DNA of 64,000 nucleotides from Symsagittifera roscoffensis (taxonomy: Eukaryota > Xenacoelomorpha > Acoela > Convolutidae). Shown one piece after another: positions 1 to 11,141 of the stretch (its first letter is position 1; each line of letters starts with the position of its first letter). The translations under genes were made by a program, and so were the position numbers. The notes under the pieces are model-generated. The model did not search any database. It saw nothing but the letters and a program-made list of their open reading frames with translations, and was not told the origin of the DNA. Location of the stretch: NCBI RefSeq assembly GCF_963678635.1, contig NC_087062.1, positions 39,571,330 through 39,635,329 on the forward strand, written 5' to 3'.

Positions 1-1103
1 TTGAACTTTGACCGAAAAGTCAGAGGTCAGGAACAGAACCGACACGAAAACTTCGTCAAATCACAACTGACAGTTTCATGCTAATTTGCTTTGACCGATA
101 AAATGCTCTCTGAATTGAAAAGAAATTTGGTCTGAATTGTTTTACTGATTAAACTAGGCTTGAATACCAATTTTCACCATATGCTGTAAGTGTTCCTAAC
201 TGCGTGAAGCTATAAGAATTAACATCCGAGTTAGGAAAATTTTCATATTGAAAAAGTGAATTTGCTTAACTGTTTCTCTGTGTTTTTTTTTTAAATGGTC
301 CGGTATAAAACTCAATGTATGCTGCTCTTATAGCAGGTTTATCCAGTTTCCTCATAAATGCATGTAATTTATGTTTTTCTTTGTCTGCTAATTGCGTTTT
401 GCATAACGGAGTTTCTTTGCATTTGACATGAGACAATTTCAAAGTGAGTTTGATTGGGTTTATTCACTTGACTGTGAATAAAGACCAGTGTTCGACTAAT
501 CTATCCGATACCCCTAGGGTTGTGTATACCACAGACACTATATGCTCGTGTCTGTTTCTTATTAGGTGCAGGACCTCCTGATTGATGGTCCCTTCATGTG
601 CTAAGGTATGGCCGTTTGAAAAGTAACTCTTTCCTTCTAAAGACCATCTTTCTCGAGACCAAAGTTTAGAATAATCAGCAAATTTGTGGGACAATATCAA
701 AGCCTTTCATTTCAAAGCCCGAACTAGGAGGTTGCCAATTAGTAGTAGATCAACTCCCTAATTACAATGAAAACTGTTAAACACTCACTGTTCCCTATAA
801 GTGTCCCGACTTTCGAAGAAAGTGTTGGGATATTTGTGCTTGGTGTTTTTTCATTCGAAAAATTTGGAACTTTTGACTGAGAGTTTTAGACGTGATTAGT
901 TTACATAAATTTATGGGGTCTGGAAAGCTTGCCAGTTTGATCAATATCATTTGTTAACTAGAAAAACTGCTATTTAATATGGCTCAGAAATCAATCTTAA
1001 TTAACATATTTCGCTTCTGCGATACGCGGAAGATCTATCAAATGTTAAGCAGTCTGTCTATTGACATTCAGTTACTGGTTTTTGCCAATTTTGAGACTTA
1101 GTA
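1..1103. other. AT-rich flank, no firm gene
   Basis: No convincing gene. A minus-strand coding-like stretch at 464-700 is listed separately. A short piece at about 805-860 resembles one end of the hairpin-ended repeat found complete at 5588-6083, 16681-17212 and 18271-18777: CCGACTTTCGAAGAAAGTG followed by GATATTTGTGCTTGG. The rest is unremarkable AT-rich DNA. Confidence 0.6.
464..700 (-). pseudogene. Unassigned coding-like remnant
   Basis: A minus-strand open frame of about 78 codons with ordinary codon content, in a patch richer in G+C than its surroundings. It opens at a TTG rather than an ATG and an in-frame stop lies just upstream. An AATAAA-type signal on the same strand lies just past the stop. 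I do not recognise the protein (it contains HEGTINQEVLHLIRNRHEH). It could be the end of a decayed retroelement ORF or a terminal exon. Confidence 0.2.
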
Positions 1104-1947
1104 ATCCCGGGTTGACCTCCATAGACCAAAAATACTAATCATACCATTCCACAAACTGGGTCTATGAAAAAATATTATTCATACAAGATTTATACATATT
1201 GCTAAAACGGTGTCATCGAATTTTCAAAGAATTTTTTTCTTGTTTTGGCATAAAATTCCGTGTTTTGTGCTAAATAAAAAGAAAATTTTTTGTCGGAAAA
1301 ATCCTAGTCATACAGTTTCTATGTATAGAAATTGTATGACTAGCTTTTTTTTTGAAGGCGACAGCAAATAATTTTTAACATAATTTTGAAATTACCACAA
1401 AAGTTTTTTCAACCGCGAACCAAATTTTTTACTCAAACAATTATTTTCCCACAAAAATTGGATTTTTTTTTCCGTTTTTCTGGATAATTTTTTTTCAAAA
1501 ATGCTCATCATTTCTTTTTTTTTGCATGGTATGTTTATGTATGCCTTGGTTAAAGTAAAACTCAAAATTAAAAAACGATCATCTTTCAAAAATTTTGCCA
1601 AAAATAATAGTTTGATTCTTTCAGTATATGATCTGTGTACCACAATTCTTAGACAATTCAAGTCGTTTCCAATGCTGTTGGTGATTCTAATTTTGAGTAA
1701 ACCATAGTTTGTGTCACTTGTGTTCGGTTACGATCACACCCCAAAAATTTTAAGAAATTAAATTTTAAAGAATCGAATTTTTCGGTTTATGAAAAATTGC
1801 TAGTCATACAAATTCCATATATGAAATTCACTAATCATAGGCCTTTCATGCAACTCTCTTATTTTATGGAATCGCGTCAAAAGTGGATGCTTAGCATTTT
1901 TCCTTAAATGAAAATTATATGAGTAGCATTATTGGTCAACCCGGGAT
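1104..1947. mobile_element. TIR element with CCCGGGTTGACC ends
   Basis: The left end ATCCCGGGTTGACC is matched as an exact inverted repeat by GGTCAACCCGGGAT at the right end (14 bp), with weaker similarity continuing inward. It encloses about 840 bp of AT-rich DNA without a transposase frame, so it is non-autonomous. Near 1304-1343 is a strong hairpin whose arms read CTAGTCATACA and TGTATGACTAG. The same terminal sequence (TATGGAGGTCAACCCGGGG) recurs near 62786-62804, so this is a family. No clear target-site duplication was seen. Confidence 0.6.
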
Positions 1948-2826
1948 TTTGTATAGCGAAATAAGTTTTGTTTGTACCATGGCTGCTGTGTTTGCATCTT
2001 ACACTATCACAGCTGAAATTTTAAAGTTTTGCTGGACCTAAAGTTATAATTTGAGACTTTTTTATCGCGCTCTATTATTGCCATGGCAATGAATCGAGTA
2101 CCTGATCTGACGTGTTCAAAGCGAACGCCTTAAAACTATACTAAGCGCCTAAAATTATAAACGGTTAAAATTTTAGCTTAAAAGTTTTTTTCTGATCATA
2201 TTAAAACATTAGTAGGGGCAAAAGATACCAATTTATAATTTCATAGCGTAAGAAAGATTCTTTATAAAAACATTTTATTAAAACAAAAGAATCAAAATCA
2301 ATCTAATTATTGAAGAACAATTATTGGTTTTTTTAACTAAGTAAAATTTTTGACTTTAAATGCCAGTCAAGAGATGCGGGTTCCAACTTTGATACATGTA
2401 GCAGGGTAACGTTATCTGGTAAATTGCATAGAAGGCATCACTTGCCAGGCCTTGTCTTTTTCTATAGTAGAATTTCAATAATGTTTTTTAAAGTTATTCT
2501 AAAATAAATATTAAAAAAACTGCAATACTCCATATCCTTTTTTTAGGCTGATTTTTAACTAAATTAAATCAGGAAATTGCAAGTGTAACCATGAACACAA
2601 AAACTTCAAGCTTCAAGGATTTTTTTGTAACAAAACGAGCAAGATAAATGTTTAAAATTCAGATTGATAGATGTTCTGGGCGTAATTGACAAGCTTAAAG
2701 GATGCATACACTATAAACACTAGATTCACAATTTTAGTTTTTGGCCTTCTCGAATTCTACAATGCGCTTTATATATCTCAAAAAGGTCAGGCAAGAAACC
2801 TTTTTTTTGGCATCGCTTTTTTCAAT
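1948..2826. other. AT-rich intergenic stretch
   Basis: Scanned for frames, splice-flanked exons and inverted repeats; nothing supportable was found. Confidence 0.6.
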
Positions 2827-3619
2827 CAGGCGCGGATCTAATATTTTTCGTGGCCGGATATAAATTTTCAAAATACTCTGCTGAAATTTTTTTGCGCCGC
2901 AGGCAAATTGATGAAAATGGTCAATGTTTCATTTTTAGGCATTTTTGGAGGGTTTTTACCCAAAGAATTGCGTTTTTGACGCACTCTCTGTACTCAAAAT
3001 TGAAATAGTTTGAGCCACATTCAAAATAATACATCACGCGACCTCGTCATTGTGATTTTCGGTAGCTGTTACTCTTGAAAATTTATCAGAAGTCGGGTTG
3101 AAAATAGTATGCGTTGGAAAACACCGGCCAAGTAGAATTTCTCACAATTGGCATTGAATGAGATGCTATGTCAATGACAGATTTCACTTTTGATTTCTCT
3201 AAAACAATATGAAATAGAAAGTTCAACAAAAACTGATTGACAGGAAAACACCAAAATAACTGTAAATAATGACATTTTAAGAGGGTGAGAAATACGAAGT
3301 GCTGTGTGAGAGTGTGATTTATGAGTTCTTTAGATTTCTGTTTGAAAATCGTCCGAATTAATGGTGAATCCAGGTTTGGGGGATGGGGGGTTCAAATGAG
3401 TAGTTCTGAATATTGTGCTGGCTTTTTATTCCGGATCGATCAAACTGATTTTTCCAGCTTTCTACTTGGAGTATTTGGCACCAAAGGCGCCTTTAATACA
3501 AATTTAGAGTGAGTCGGTCAAAAACAAAACGCATAAACTAGTAATAACTAATGGGGGTCAGTTGGTCTTTTTGGTTGGTCAGTTAGTCAAATCCCTGAGT
3601 TTCAGTGAATCTGCCCCTG
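2827..3619. repeat. Copy of the CGGATCTAGG / CCTGAG dispersed repeat
   Basis: The left edge CAGGCGCGGATCTAATATT and right edge ATCTGCCCCTGG match the ends of related copies at 14979-15381, 21075-21250 and 26946-27325. Shared internal words include TTGGCACCAAAGGCGCCTTTA (compare TTGGCGCCGAAGACGCC) and AAATCCCTGAG. The middle (about 3000-3360) does not match the other copies and may be an unrelated insertion, so this could be two half copies. No coding capacity. Confidence 0.45.
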
Positions 3620-3686
3620 GCCTGGATCTTTTGAAACACCTTTCAATTTTTATCCGTAGCAAAAATAATAAAATAATTTTCTTTAG

Positions 3687-4034
3687 CCTCCGAAACTGTC
3701 GTTAACGGAAATGTTCATGCGTGGACAAAGCTGCGCGAAGACATCTACAGTGACTCAAGTATTCGCATCTAACAACACTGGATTAGCCGTGCCATACATT
3801 AACTCGTCAATCTCGGTATCGACTGAAAAAGTGGCGCTTCCGAAGATAGTCGAAGCTGACGACATAGTCCGAGGGGGAGTTATATTGGAAGAAAACGAAG
3901 AAGAAGTTATCATTGCTCGTCTTCGCGAGCCGTTCGTACAGTCTTCGATCAAGCCTTCCTTTGTAGTTCTCGGAATGTGCGACGACTATAATAGTGTTTG
4001 TGTTGACGATCCTATGAAAACCTCTGCTCTGTAG
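3687..4034 (+). CDS. Candidate terminal exon, unidentified protein
   Basis: A 348-bp stretch begins right after a good splice acceptor (TAATTTTCTTTAG) and stays open in phase 0 for 115 codons to a TAG at 4032-4034. The frame reads PPKLSLTEMFMRGQS, then a Ser/Thr-rich segment, then acidic sequence (VEADDIVRGG, ILEENEEEVII) and a C-terminal IKPSFVVLGMCDDY region. It is more G+C-rich than its surroundings and has no transposon similarity that I recognise. There is no transmembrane segment or catalytic motif. I read it as the last coding exon of a host gene, perhaps a cytoplasmic tail; upstream exons were not found. Confidence 0.45.
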   Translation, partial: PPKLSLTEMFMRGQSCAKTSTVTQVFASNNTGLAVPYINSSISVSTEKVALPKIVEADDIVRGGVILEENEEEVIIARLREPFVQSSIKPSFVVLGMCDDYNSVCVDDPMKTSAL

Positions 4035-4985
4035 ATGTGACAAACAGTTTTAAGATGAAGAGGATAAACTGACAGGAGCTCTGATAGCTTTAGCCTCCAA
4101 GTTTGAACCTCCAAACTCAATATTTGTCGAGCACCATAAAAATGTTTGGTTTACTTTGGAGCTTATCTCAAAATTTTTAATATCCATAATCCAATAACCG
4201 GAGATAATCATTATATTTGCTTAGCGCGTTTTTTGTTTACTCTTATTCCAGGATAATCATTAGAGCCATAAAAGGTTGAACTTGTAAAGATAAAGCTACC
4301 GTGGTAGATGTTTCTTTTGAAACCTCTGCGCGCTTTACCGATTTTTTTTGAAGACGGCGCTATTTTTATGACTATTTTTTATTAATACTGAAGTTGAACT
4401 CATTCAAACATATCGAGGTTGCAATTTAGTAGTTGAAATTTTATACGGCCACATTTGGGCTAAGAATTTTTGTTTTCCCAACAAAATGTAATTTTAAAAT
4501 TGATTCGTTTTATGTAAAGTAGGTATAAAATTCAGATTTGCCCCGTTATTTTAATCGACATAACTTGCGCTCCAGGCAGATTTTACTGCCATAATATTAA
4601 GATTAGCATATTATAAGTATACTAAGATAACCGACCGAAGTCTAATTTAAACCCTGAATGGAATGCTACTTATTTACTTCTAGCAGAGTGACCTTTAAAG
4701 AAAAATCACTAATTAACTGTAGACTATTTCAAATGAGATCAGTATCAGAATATTTGGAACAGACTTATTACCTAATTCACTTATTACCTAATGCCACAAA
4801 TAGGATAGTCTGATCAATAAACAAACTGCTTAAAAGTACCACAAAGTATCGAACTTTAATCGAATTGAAAATTTCGCTTTTATGATCAATTGTGTCTGAG
4901 TTGGATTTGGGTTTTTGACCCGTATACTAATACCAGAAATTGAAAAAGAAGTTTAACGTATGTTTGGTAAAACTGGTTCCTTTAT
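4035..4985. other. AT-rich, possibly LINE-derived tail
   Basis: No gene. The right part (about 4750-4985) read on the minus strand may be the decayed C-terminal and 3' part of the LINE at 4990-6830, but similarity is too weak to place. Confidence 0.4.
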
Positions 4986-4989
4986 TGTT

Positions 4990-5587
4990 TATTTACAGTC
5001 GTGTAAAGTTGAAAAAAAATTTTTAGTTTGTTTAATCAATTTTGTACTATTAGTTTCAATATGATCTTTTAATTCCAGTTTTTCTAAATCAAGATAGACA
5101 TATTGATATTTGAAAATAACTTGTAACTCAAGTTTTTTTATTGATCATTTTAATTGGGTAATTGTTTTTGTCGATGAGTTAAGCGAAAAAAAATTTTTTG
5201 CTTTTTCCTAAGTTCAAAGTCAGTTTGTTTTGATTAAACCGTTTCATTGTCTTCATCGGCATACTTTTTAATTGTTTAATCAACTTCGATTTTTCAGTCT
5301 GCAATACAGCTGTATTATAAGCTCAGTGATGAGCATTTGCATTTTTAATCATATTCGTTATATCGTGTAAAAACCGAATGAAAATTGGTGATCCTTGAAA
5401 TAAGTCCTGTAGTAGACGGTATATGATTTTTGAGTTTATAATTTGTTTGGGATTTCTTAAACTCAATGTTTCCGATCTGATAAACATGAAATTTGAATTT
5501 CATATGCTGGTCCTGCAATACTGTAATAATAACTGTTGTTCAGTATGAGCGTATGATCAACGGTATCGAACACTTTTCCAAAATCAA
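4990..5587 (-). pseudogene. Decayed LINE reverse transcriptase, core and thumb
   Basis: Read on the minus strand through several frameshifts, the sequence gives recognisable non-LTR RT blocks. The first is DFGKVFDTVDHTLIL, the motif-A box normally DF.KAFDTVDH. Next comes GLFQGSPIF, a degraded GVPQGS box, with IRFLHDITNMI standing for FINDL. Further on are NQNKLTLNLGKS (normally W...NKL.LN..K) and LEKLELKDHI (normally LG..LD..L.W..HI). Block order and spacing fit an APE-type LINE of the CR1/Jockey kind. The stretch is interrupted upstream by a 496-bp repeat and cannot encode a protein. Confidence 0.65.
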
Positions 5588-6083
5588 ACAAGACTGCTCG
5601 TATCAGGGCGAGGCCCTGAATGTTCCGACTGCCTTTTAAGGTTTATGGAGCAGTAATAAAATTTAAAAAATAAAATTAAAAATTAAAAATTAATAAAATC
5701 CCCCCACACGCCATATACAGTACAAAGAATCTAATTCGCTCCTTGTAGCAAAACAATTATGACAAATAGGCTTCTTTCAACCAATTTGGAACAATTTCTA
5801 AGAGGGATTAACTATCCGCTTACGCGTTAAAAGCGCGAAATATATCGCGCGTTAATTGTCCCAAATTGGCCAAAATGGCAACCTTTAAACCCCTGTAACT
5901 TTACGAAAAATGATCACAGGTGAAATATCTTTTCAAATTTGAGCTCAGGACAACAATACTTTTCGAATGATATAAAAAAAATCCGTCAAAAATGGCTAGT
6001 TAAAAAGTCGAAATTTGTCTGAAGAAAAAAAAAACCCACCCCGAGCACAAATATTCCGTTACTTTCGTACCGAAAGTCGGAAC
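5588..6083 (-). mobile_element. Hairpin-ended dispersed repeat, copy A
   Basis: A complete copy, in reverse orientation, of a roughly 500-bp family also found at 16681-17212 and 18271-18777. One end has GTTCCGACTTTCG followed by a short hairpin (CTTTCGGTACGAAAG type). The other end has AGTCGGAAC followed by a second hairpin (AGGGC-loop-GCCCT) and the sequence GAGCAGTCTTG. GTTCCGACT and AGTCGGAAC form an inverted pair. No coding capacity. This copy interrupts LINE RT sequence, so it inserted after that LINE. Confidence 0.65.
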
Positions 6084-6830
6084 AAAAATATTTATATACA
6101 GTTTCGATGGATTGGTTATCCCAATCAAAGCTAAATTTTTCAACTAGCGAAAAAGTAGCGTCAACACGTTTTCGTTTTGACGTGAAATTGATCTGAGAAT
6201 GATGAAGTAATTTTTGCCGAGGAAAAACTTTTAAGTTTTTAATTCAGATTTTTCCTTTAATTGTTTGCCAAGGAGAATTAACATTGAACCTCGTTCTTTA
6301 CTCGGAGGCCTCAAGTTTCTCCTTTTTTAACTACATGGGTTTTTGTTTTCAAGTTTTTTAAACTCGGGAAAACTGTTCTGCCTGATTTTTAGAAACAAAA
6401 GAGTCATAATAGGTCCCAATATTTCTCGTATGATCGGAATAAAAAAGTGATTGATGTTGAGGCAATTGTTTCTTGAGTTTGTTTGATTGCTTAACTGTCA
6501 CGGGTCTCACTAACAATAGTTTTTCTGTATTTTTTATGACTGAAGTTTGATTTTGAAAAATGTTTTTTTTTTGTTTCTTTGCGAAACTATTGTTAAAAAT
6601 TCTCCATCTGTGACAATTTTATTAGCAATGGGTGAACTGTTTTTAGCAGTTCCAAAAAGATTGCTTATCGTTTGAAATATTTTTCTCACTGTAGTTTTTT
6701 TATGCAGTTTTTCTGATAGAACTCTGTCTTCTTTTTCGATACCAATACAAAAGTTGCGTTTTATTTTCATCTTTAACTTCTGCTTTCCTTTTTTAAGCAA
6801 CGTATTCTTATTATTGGCTTCTTTTTGATT
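6084..6830 (-). pseudogene. Upstream part of the same decayed LINE
   Basis: The minus-strand frame at 6534-6800 contains RKIFQTISNLFGTAKNSS, then IVTDGEFLT. This matches the linker that normally sits between endonuclease and RT in LINE ORF2 (W..IN.L.G..KN, then I..DG..IT). Between 6084 and about 6480 I see no clear RT motif. With 4990-5587 this forms one LINE remnant split by the hairpin-ended repeat. Confidence 0.45.
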
Positions 6831-6946
6831 TGATTGTCATCCAGATGTCTTATTGCGTTTACCGAATTTGACGTTTCAGGGTGTGTTTTATTCAATTTTT
6901 AGCAAGCAATGCGTTTAATTGATGAAAATCCCGCTTTGAGTTTAAA

Positions 6947-7146
6947 NNNNNNNNNNNNNNNNNNNNNNNNNNNNNNNNNNNNNNNNNNNNNNNNNNNNNN
7001 NNNNNNNNNNNNNNNNNNNNNNNNNNNNNNNNNNNNNNNNNNNNNNNNNNNNNNNNNNNNNNNNNNNNNNNNNNNNNNNNNNNNNNNNNNNNNNNNNNNN
7101 NNNNNNNNNNNNNNNNNNNNNNNNNNNNNNNNNNNNNNNNNNNNNN
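6947..7146. other. Assembly gap (200 N)
   Basis: Exactly 200 N, so probably a placeholder of unknown true length. By comparison with the right-hand LTR, the missing sequence should include about 118 bp of LTR terminus (the counterpart of 12535-12652) and the left flank of the retrotransposon. Confidence 0.95.
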
Positions 7147-9461
7147 GTACTGTTTACAATCCCAAAAGGGTTGATTTGGTGGTTGGCTTCTCTGTATCGT
7201 ACTATGCTGCTTGCCCCGTGATCTGTGCTCTTCCGGCTGTATCTCACTCGTCAATCAATAGTCGATCGCAACAACAATTCCAATAATAAGACTGAATTAA
7301 GAAATAAATATAACCAAATACAGAGTAGCCTATAAATGGCTGGAATATAAATTAATCGTTCAGTCTATGGAATGGGTCCGCGATTACTATTATTTAACCC
7401 CCTGCTCACTGCAGTTCAATTAACGCCTTACTATTAACTAACTAACTAACGTTCTCCTCGAGAACTTCTTTCAATATCGATCGTTCAACAACGATCCCAC
7501 TATCCTCTAGATAGCCTAACTTATATCCACTAACTAACTAAATCACGTTAACAAGTCTTCCAACTTGTTCCCACTTTACATTGAGAATAAAGCGACTACC
7601 TTAACTCGTAGCCCAAATTGTTCCCTAACTTAACTGAGAACCAACTATTTTCAATCGTAGTTATCACTGTTCTCTCTAGCTGAGAACCAACTATACTCTA
7701 TCTCAGTATCAATTGTTCTGACCCGGTTCGGTGGTTGTACCTAAATCGCGTATCGTTATCTTTATTTAGTTTCGGTTCGGTCAGAGGCCTACCGTTCCTT
7801 ATCGCTACTAACATTCACTTAACTAGCCGCCACTCAGGACTTATCAGCTGAATCAACCATTAGGTCATCTTTAATTAAACATCGGGGTGCCACTTAGTTA
7901 ATCAGGACATACTGAGCAAACATTGGGTTCAACTACAAAATCAGCTCCCAATCGTATTTGACAAATGAACCCTTGCATTATTTTATTTTAGTTCTTCCTA
8001 ACTTTTTCCCTTTCCTATGGATTGGGTAGTACTCACACAATCGGTAACTTAACTTCCGTGATACTTGAAAAGTTTCCATTTTGGTCATTTTAATTTTATT
8101 CCCCTAAGTCCAAGGGCTGGGTAATTCCCTTCCCCGTGTCCGTTTGGATCCGAAAAAACACCACAAGAATTTATTTAATATGCTAGGGCTGTTCATAAAA
8201 TCTTCATCCCGAAATTCCCATTTCCCCCCATAGATGTTCCCAATTTTTGTACGGGGCTGTATTTTTACTTGTTTGTCGTTTTTATCGAAAGTCCAAGTGG
8301 AGTGGGTTGAGCTGACTCCAATGTTTGCTAATTACAGAAAATCACTTTCGCTCGCGTACAAAGGTCAGAACTAAAAACTCTCAATTTAGGGGCCTCCCCT
8401 TACCTCCCAGGTGGGTAGGTACCCCTTTACGGGTCCTTACAATGCTAATTTATCGCTTGTCAGGGGGTTCCGGGGTCTTGGGTTCAAGAATGCCTAACGA
8501 CCTCTTAGAGGTCATCCGCGGTCAAATGAGGTCAAACGCGTCCAAACGTCTTATTTTCGATGGGAGATCATTCTCACTAAGTTTCATTCATATCGGACCA
8601 TCCCTTCCCATATTTTCGAAAATATTGTGTCAATTAACACTTTTCCCTAAAATTGCCATTTTCACCCCATAGGAAGTTCCGGAGAGGATTGGATCACTAG
8701 ATGTCCCCCTACTGGGTTGGGCCCCCCTTCACATTGGTGCATTAAAATCACAAGTCAATTATCACTATCAGGTGTTAATAGCCTTATTCAATTTTCAAGT
8801 GCTAATAGCTTCCGACATAGCCGCCGGATTGGGTCCAAAAATTGATACATTATAGGTCTCACCCCAACCTACAACCCCCCCAAGTTTCAGCCTCCTAGCA
8901 TCATCAGGGGTCGAGAAATAACAAAAAGTAGGTTTTGTTTACATAAGGCGTAAAACCGGAAGTAATGACCGGATGCGTTCAAAATCCCGGTGGTGATCTT
9001 CCCTCGCCTAGGGCTACAACATATTGCAATATGAAGTCATTCTGACCATTAGCTACTGGTTTACAAAAAGTGCTAATTGCATTTTCGGAAATCATTATCA
9101 CTCGCCCCCCAGGGGTCCCAGCGGTCTGAAAATTTGCATGCCCGGCTAAAATCAACTCTATTAGTCACCCACCAATTTTCATAAGGATCGGACCAGTGGT
9201 TCCCAATCCGGGGGGGGGGGGGGGTTTCCAGAATTTTAGCGCTTTCTTCTTTTTTCCAATTCTTCGCCCTAGAGGCCAAATTCAAGGTGCAAAGTCCGAT
9301 TACGATTGTTTGCTCTCAAACTAAGCTTATCTATTACTAAATTTCATTGCTACAAGTTCATACAATCAAATTTCGCAATTTTCAACCGTTTTCATCATGA
9401 ATTACCAATCCTACACCCAGGTTTCTATAGCATGTAATACAGTAGAATCAACAATTCTACA
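7147..9461 (-). repeat. 3' LTR of the gag-PR element (partial)
   Basis: Collinear with 12653-14968. Visible differences include a 12-bp extra stretch near 7264-7276, a 16-bp segment missing near 9360, and scattered single-base changes. It ends at 9461 with AATTCTACA, so the element-sense LTR begins TGTAGAATT. The first ~118 bp equivalent lies in the N gap. It carries a G-homopolymer near 9210-9223. A 115-codon frame on the opposite strand (8325-8672) also appears in the other LTR but has no protein character. Confidence 0.85.
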
Positions 9462-9476
9462 ATCTTCCCTTCTAGT
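9462..9476 (-). other. Polypurine tract
   Basis: Immediately inside the 3' LTR. On the minus strand the sequence reads AGACTAGAAGGGAAGAT directly before the LTR start TGTAGAATT. A purine run in this position primes plus-strand DNA synthesis in LTR retrotransposons and fixes the LTR boundary. Confidence 0.7.
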
Positions 9477-9842
9477 CTATTATTCTCCCGAATAATGAAA
9501 AAGTTACTAATAACAAGTCTACGGTTAACTTACATAACGCTTCGTTCCGCTACGCCGTGTTCTCAACACTTGGTCGTTTTTCCCCCTTTTAAAATTTTAC
9601 CCTTAAAGATTGCGGACCCATCAGTTAGTCCCCGTTAAATAAACAATTATATAGCACAATGAGTAACCTAAGAGGGGACGTAACTGAATTAACTTTACTC
9701 TTCGTGGTACGATCCAACCCTTTCCTATTCGTAATCATCAATGTTCAAAATCCGCACAAAATCGTTAGGTGGGATCGCACTCAGATAACAAGAAGCACCA
9801 ACTATATATGAAATGAACAGAAACACTTTATCAATGAAAGTT

Positions 9843-10559
9843 TTAACTCACAAACTCGTTGATTCCAAACCTCACAGGTGGTTTCCTTACTCGAGTTGGC
9901 CGACCGCCATCATCTGCAGTGCTAATTTCTATCACTGGTTCAGCAGCCATCGGCTCTCCCGGGGGTCTGCCTTCCGCCTCACTCGGTAGATTCGCAGGCT
10001 CTTCTTCCCTTCTGGCCTTGAGCTCCGTCGCATCGTACGTCTCTATCACATCTTCTTCCCTCCTAGCCACACCCATCATTCATTGAGGTGGATCAGCAAA
10101 GTGTTCGGACATCCCCCTTTTTCGCACATTAATTCCGGGTGGATTCACTTGTTGCTCTTCCGCTTGATTTCTCACAGGCAACAATCTCACTGGTACATCT
10201 TTTGGACCTGGGTCATGACTAAAACCCTCCCGGTTGTTCGCCCACAACAACTCATCTTTATCATACATCTCCCGGTCATCGAAGAAACTAACCGACCGAT
10301 AAGGAGTCGGTCGCTTGCTCGTTGTGGCCCCCTCTGACTCTGAAACCACTGCAACCATATCTGATCGACCTCCGCCACGAGTCTTTCTCAGTGCTTCCTC
10401 TAACGATACTGGCTTGGGGCATCCATTCATGTCGTCGTTTTCAGCTTCGTTATCATGGAGCATATTTACACTGTGACTCTCATAGTTGACTGGCCAACCC
10501 TCTGGAATTTCGTCCAGAACATCGCTGGACATATTATTTGTCAGAATTGGTCTATATTA
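9843..10559 (-). pseudogene. Pol-like C-terminal region, one in-frame TGA
   Basis: Two frames, 10532-10080 (150 codons) and 10079-9843 (78 codons), are in the same register, separated by a single TGA at 10080-10082. Both are also in register with the protease frame that ends at 10557-10559. The first part is hydrophilic and acidic. The second ends GRPTRVRKPPVRFGINEFV, resembling the basic RP.R.R.PP.R tail typical of Ty3/gypsy Pol. The whole RT-RNase H-integrase block expected between protease and this tail is absent. Either the TGA is read through or the region is decaying. Confidence 0.55.
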
Positions 10560-11141
10560 CCGATTCGCTTCCAACTTGTTTTTCCCTCCTGGGTCTGGGG
10601 GAACTCGGGGGACCAGCTGGGGAGCCTTATAAAACACTGGCACAACCGATCCTTCTGTAGGCCCCGTCCACAAGTTGTCTCTGCTGAATTCTAACGAACA
10701 TTTGTACCCTCTCAGTGATCTGAGACCGAGTACCATCTCAGCCTTCAGTTCGGGTACCACCAGAGCCTCGATTTCATCATCGATGACACCTAACTTCAAA
10801 TTTGTCGTTATGCAACCATCAACAGCGACCTTCTTTCCGTCCGCTGTCTCCAAGTGACCCCTGTACAGTTTTATCTCCGGTCCATCAACAATTTTTCGAG
10901 CCTTGTCGCTTCGGATCAAATTCGTTGTGGCCCCCGTGTCCAATAACGTGTCCATGTTCGTTCCTCCAACGCAAGCATCCACATAGGCTCCGTACGGATC
11001 ATTCGTCCAATGACTAATACCCACGCACTCGTATGTCATCTTTGTTTGGCGATTGTGGATCGCGCCTGTATCATTCGCATTATCTGTGGTTCGTGGCCGA
11101 CGCTGCAATATTGTCCTCAATGCTCCCCATCGAGGATCGAA
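10557..11141 (-). CDS. Retrotransposon aspartic protease
   Basis: Minus-strand frame with no ATG at its start; the reading frame opens after a TGA at 11142-11144, so it is presumably reached by frameshifting. The active-site block DTLLDTGATTNLI is intact (D-T-G-A). The downstream block VLGLRSLRGYKCSLEF matches the ILG..L..Y...LD pattern that closes the retropepsin fold. The length (about 185 residues including flanks) suits a gypsy protease, whose role is to cleave the Gag and Pol polyprotein in the particle. The frame stops at 10557-10559 and resumes in the same register 24 bases later. Confidence 0.75.
   Translation of the reverse strand, partial: FDPRWGALRTILQRRPRTTDNANDTGAIHNRQTKMTYECVGISHWTNDPYGAYVDACVGGTNMDTLLDTGATTNLIRSDKARKIVDGPEIKLYRGHLETADGKKVAVDGCITTNLKLGVIDDEIEALVVPELKAEMVLGLRSLRGYKCSLEFSRDNLWTGPTEGSVVPVFYKAPQLVPRVPPDPGGKNKLEANR

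Noticed and set aside
8325-8672. 115-codon plus-strand frame, also present at 13818-14165
   Set aside because: It occurs twice only because both positions are the same part of the two LTRs. It is antisense to the element, has no protein-like domain, and LTRs do not normally code.
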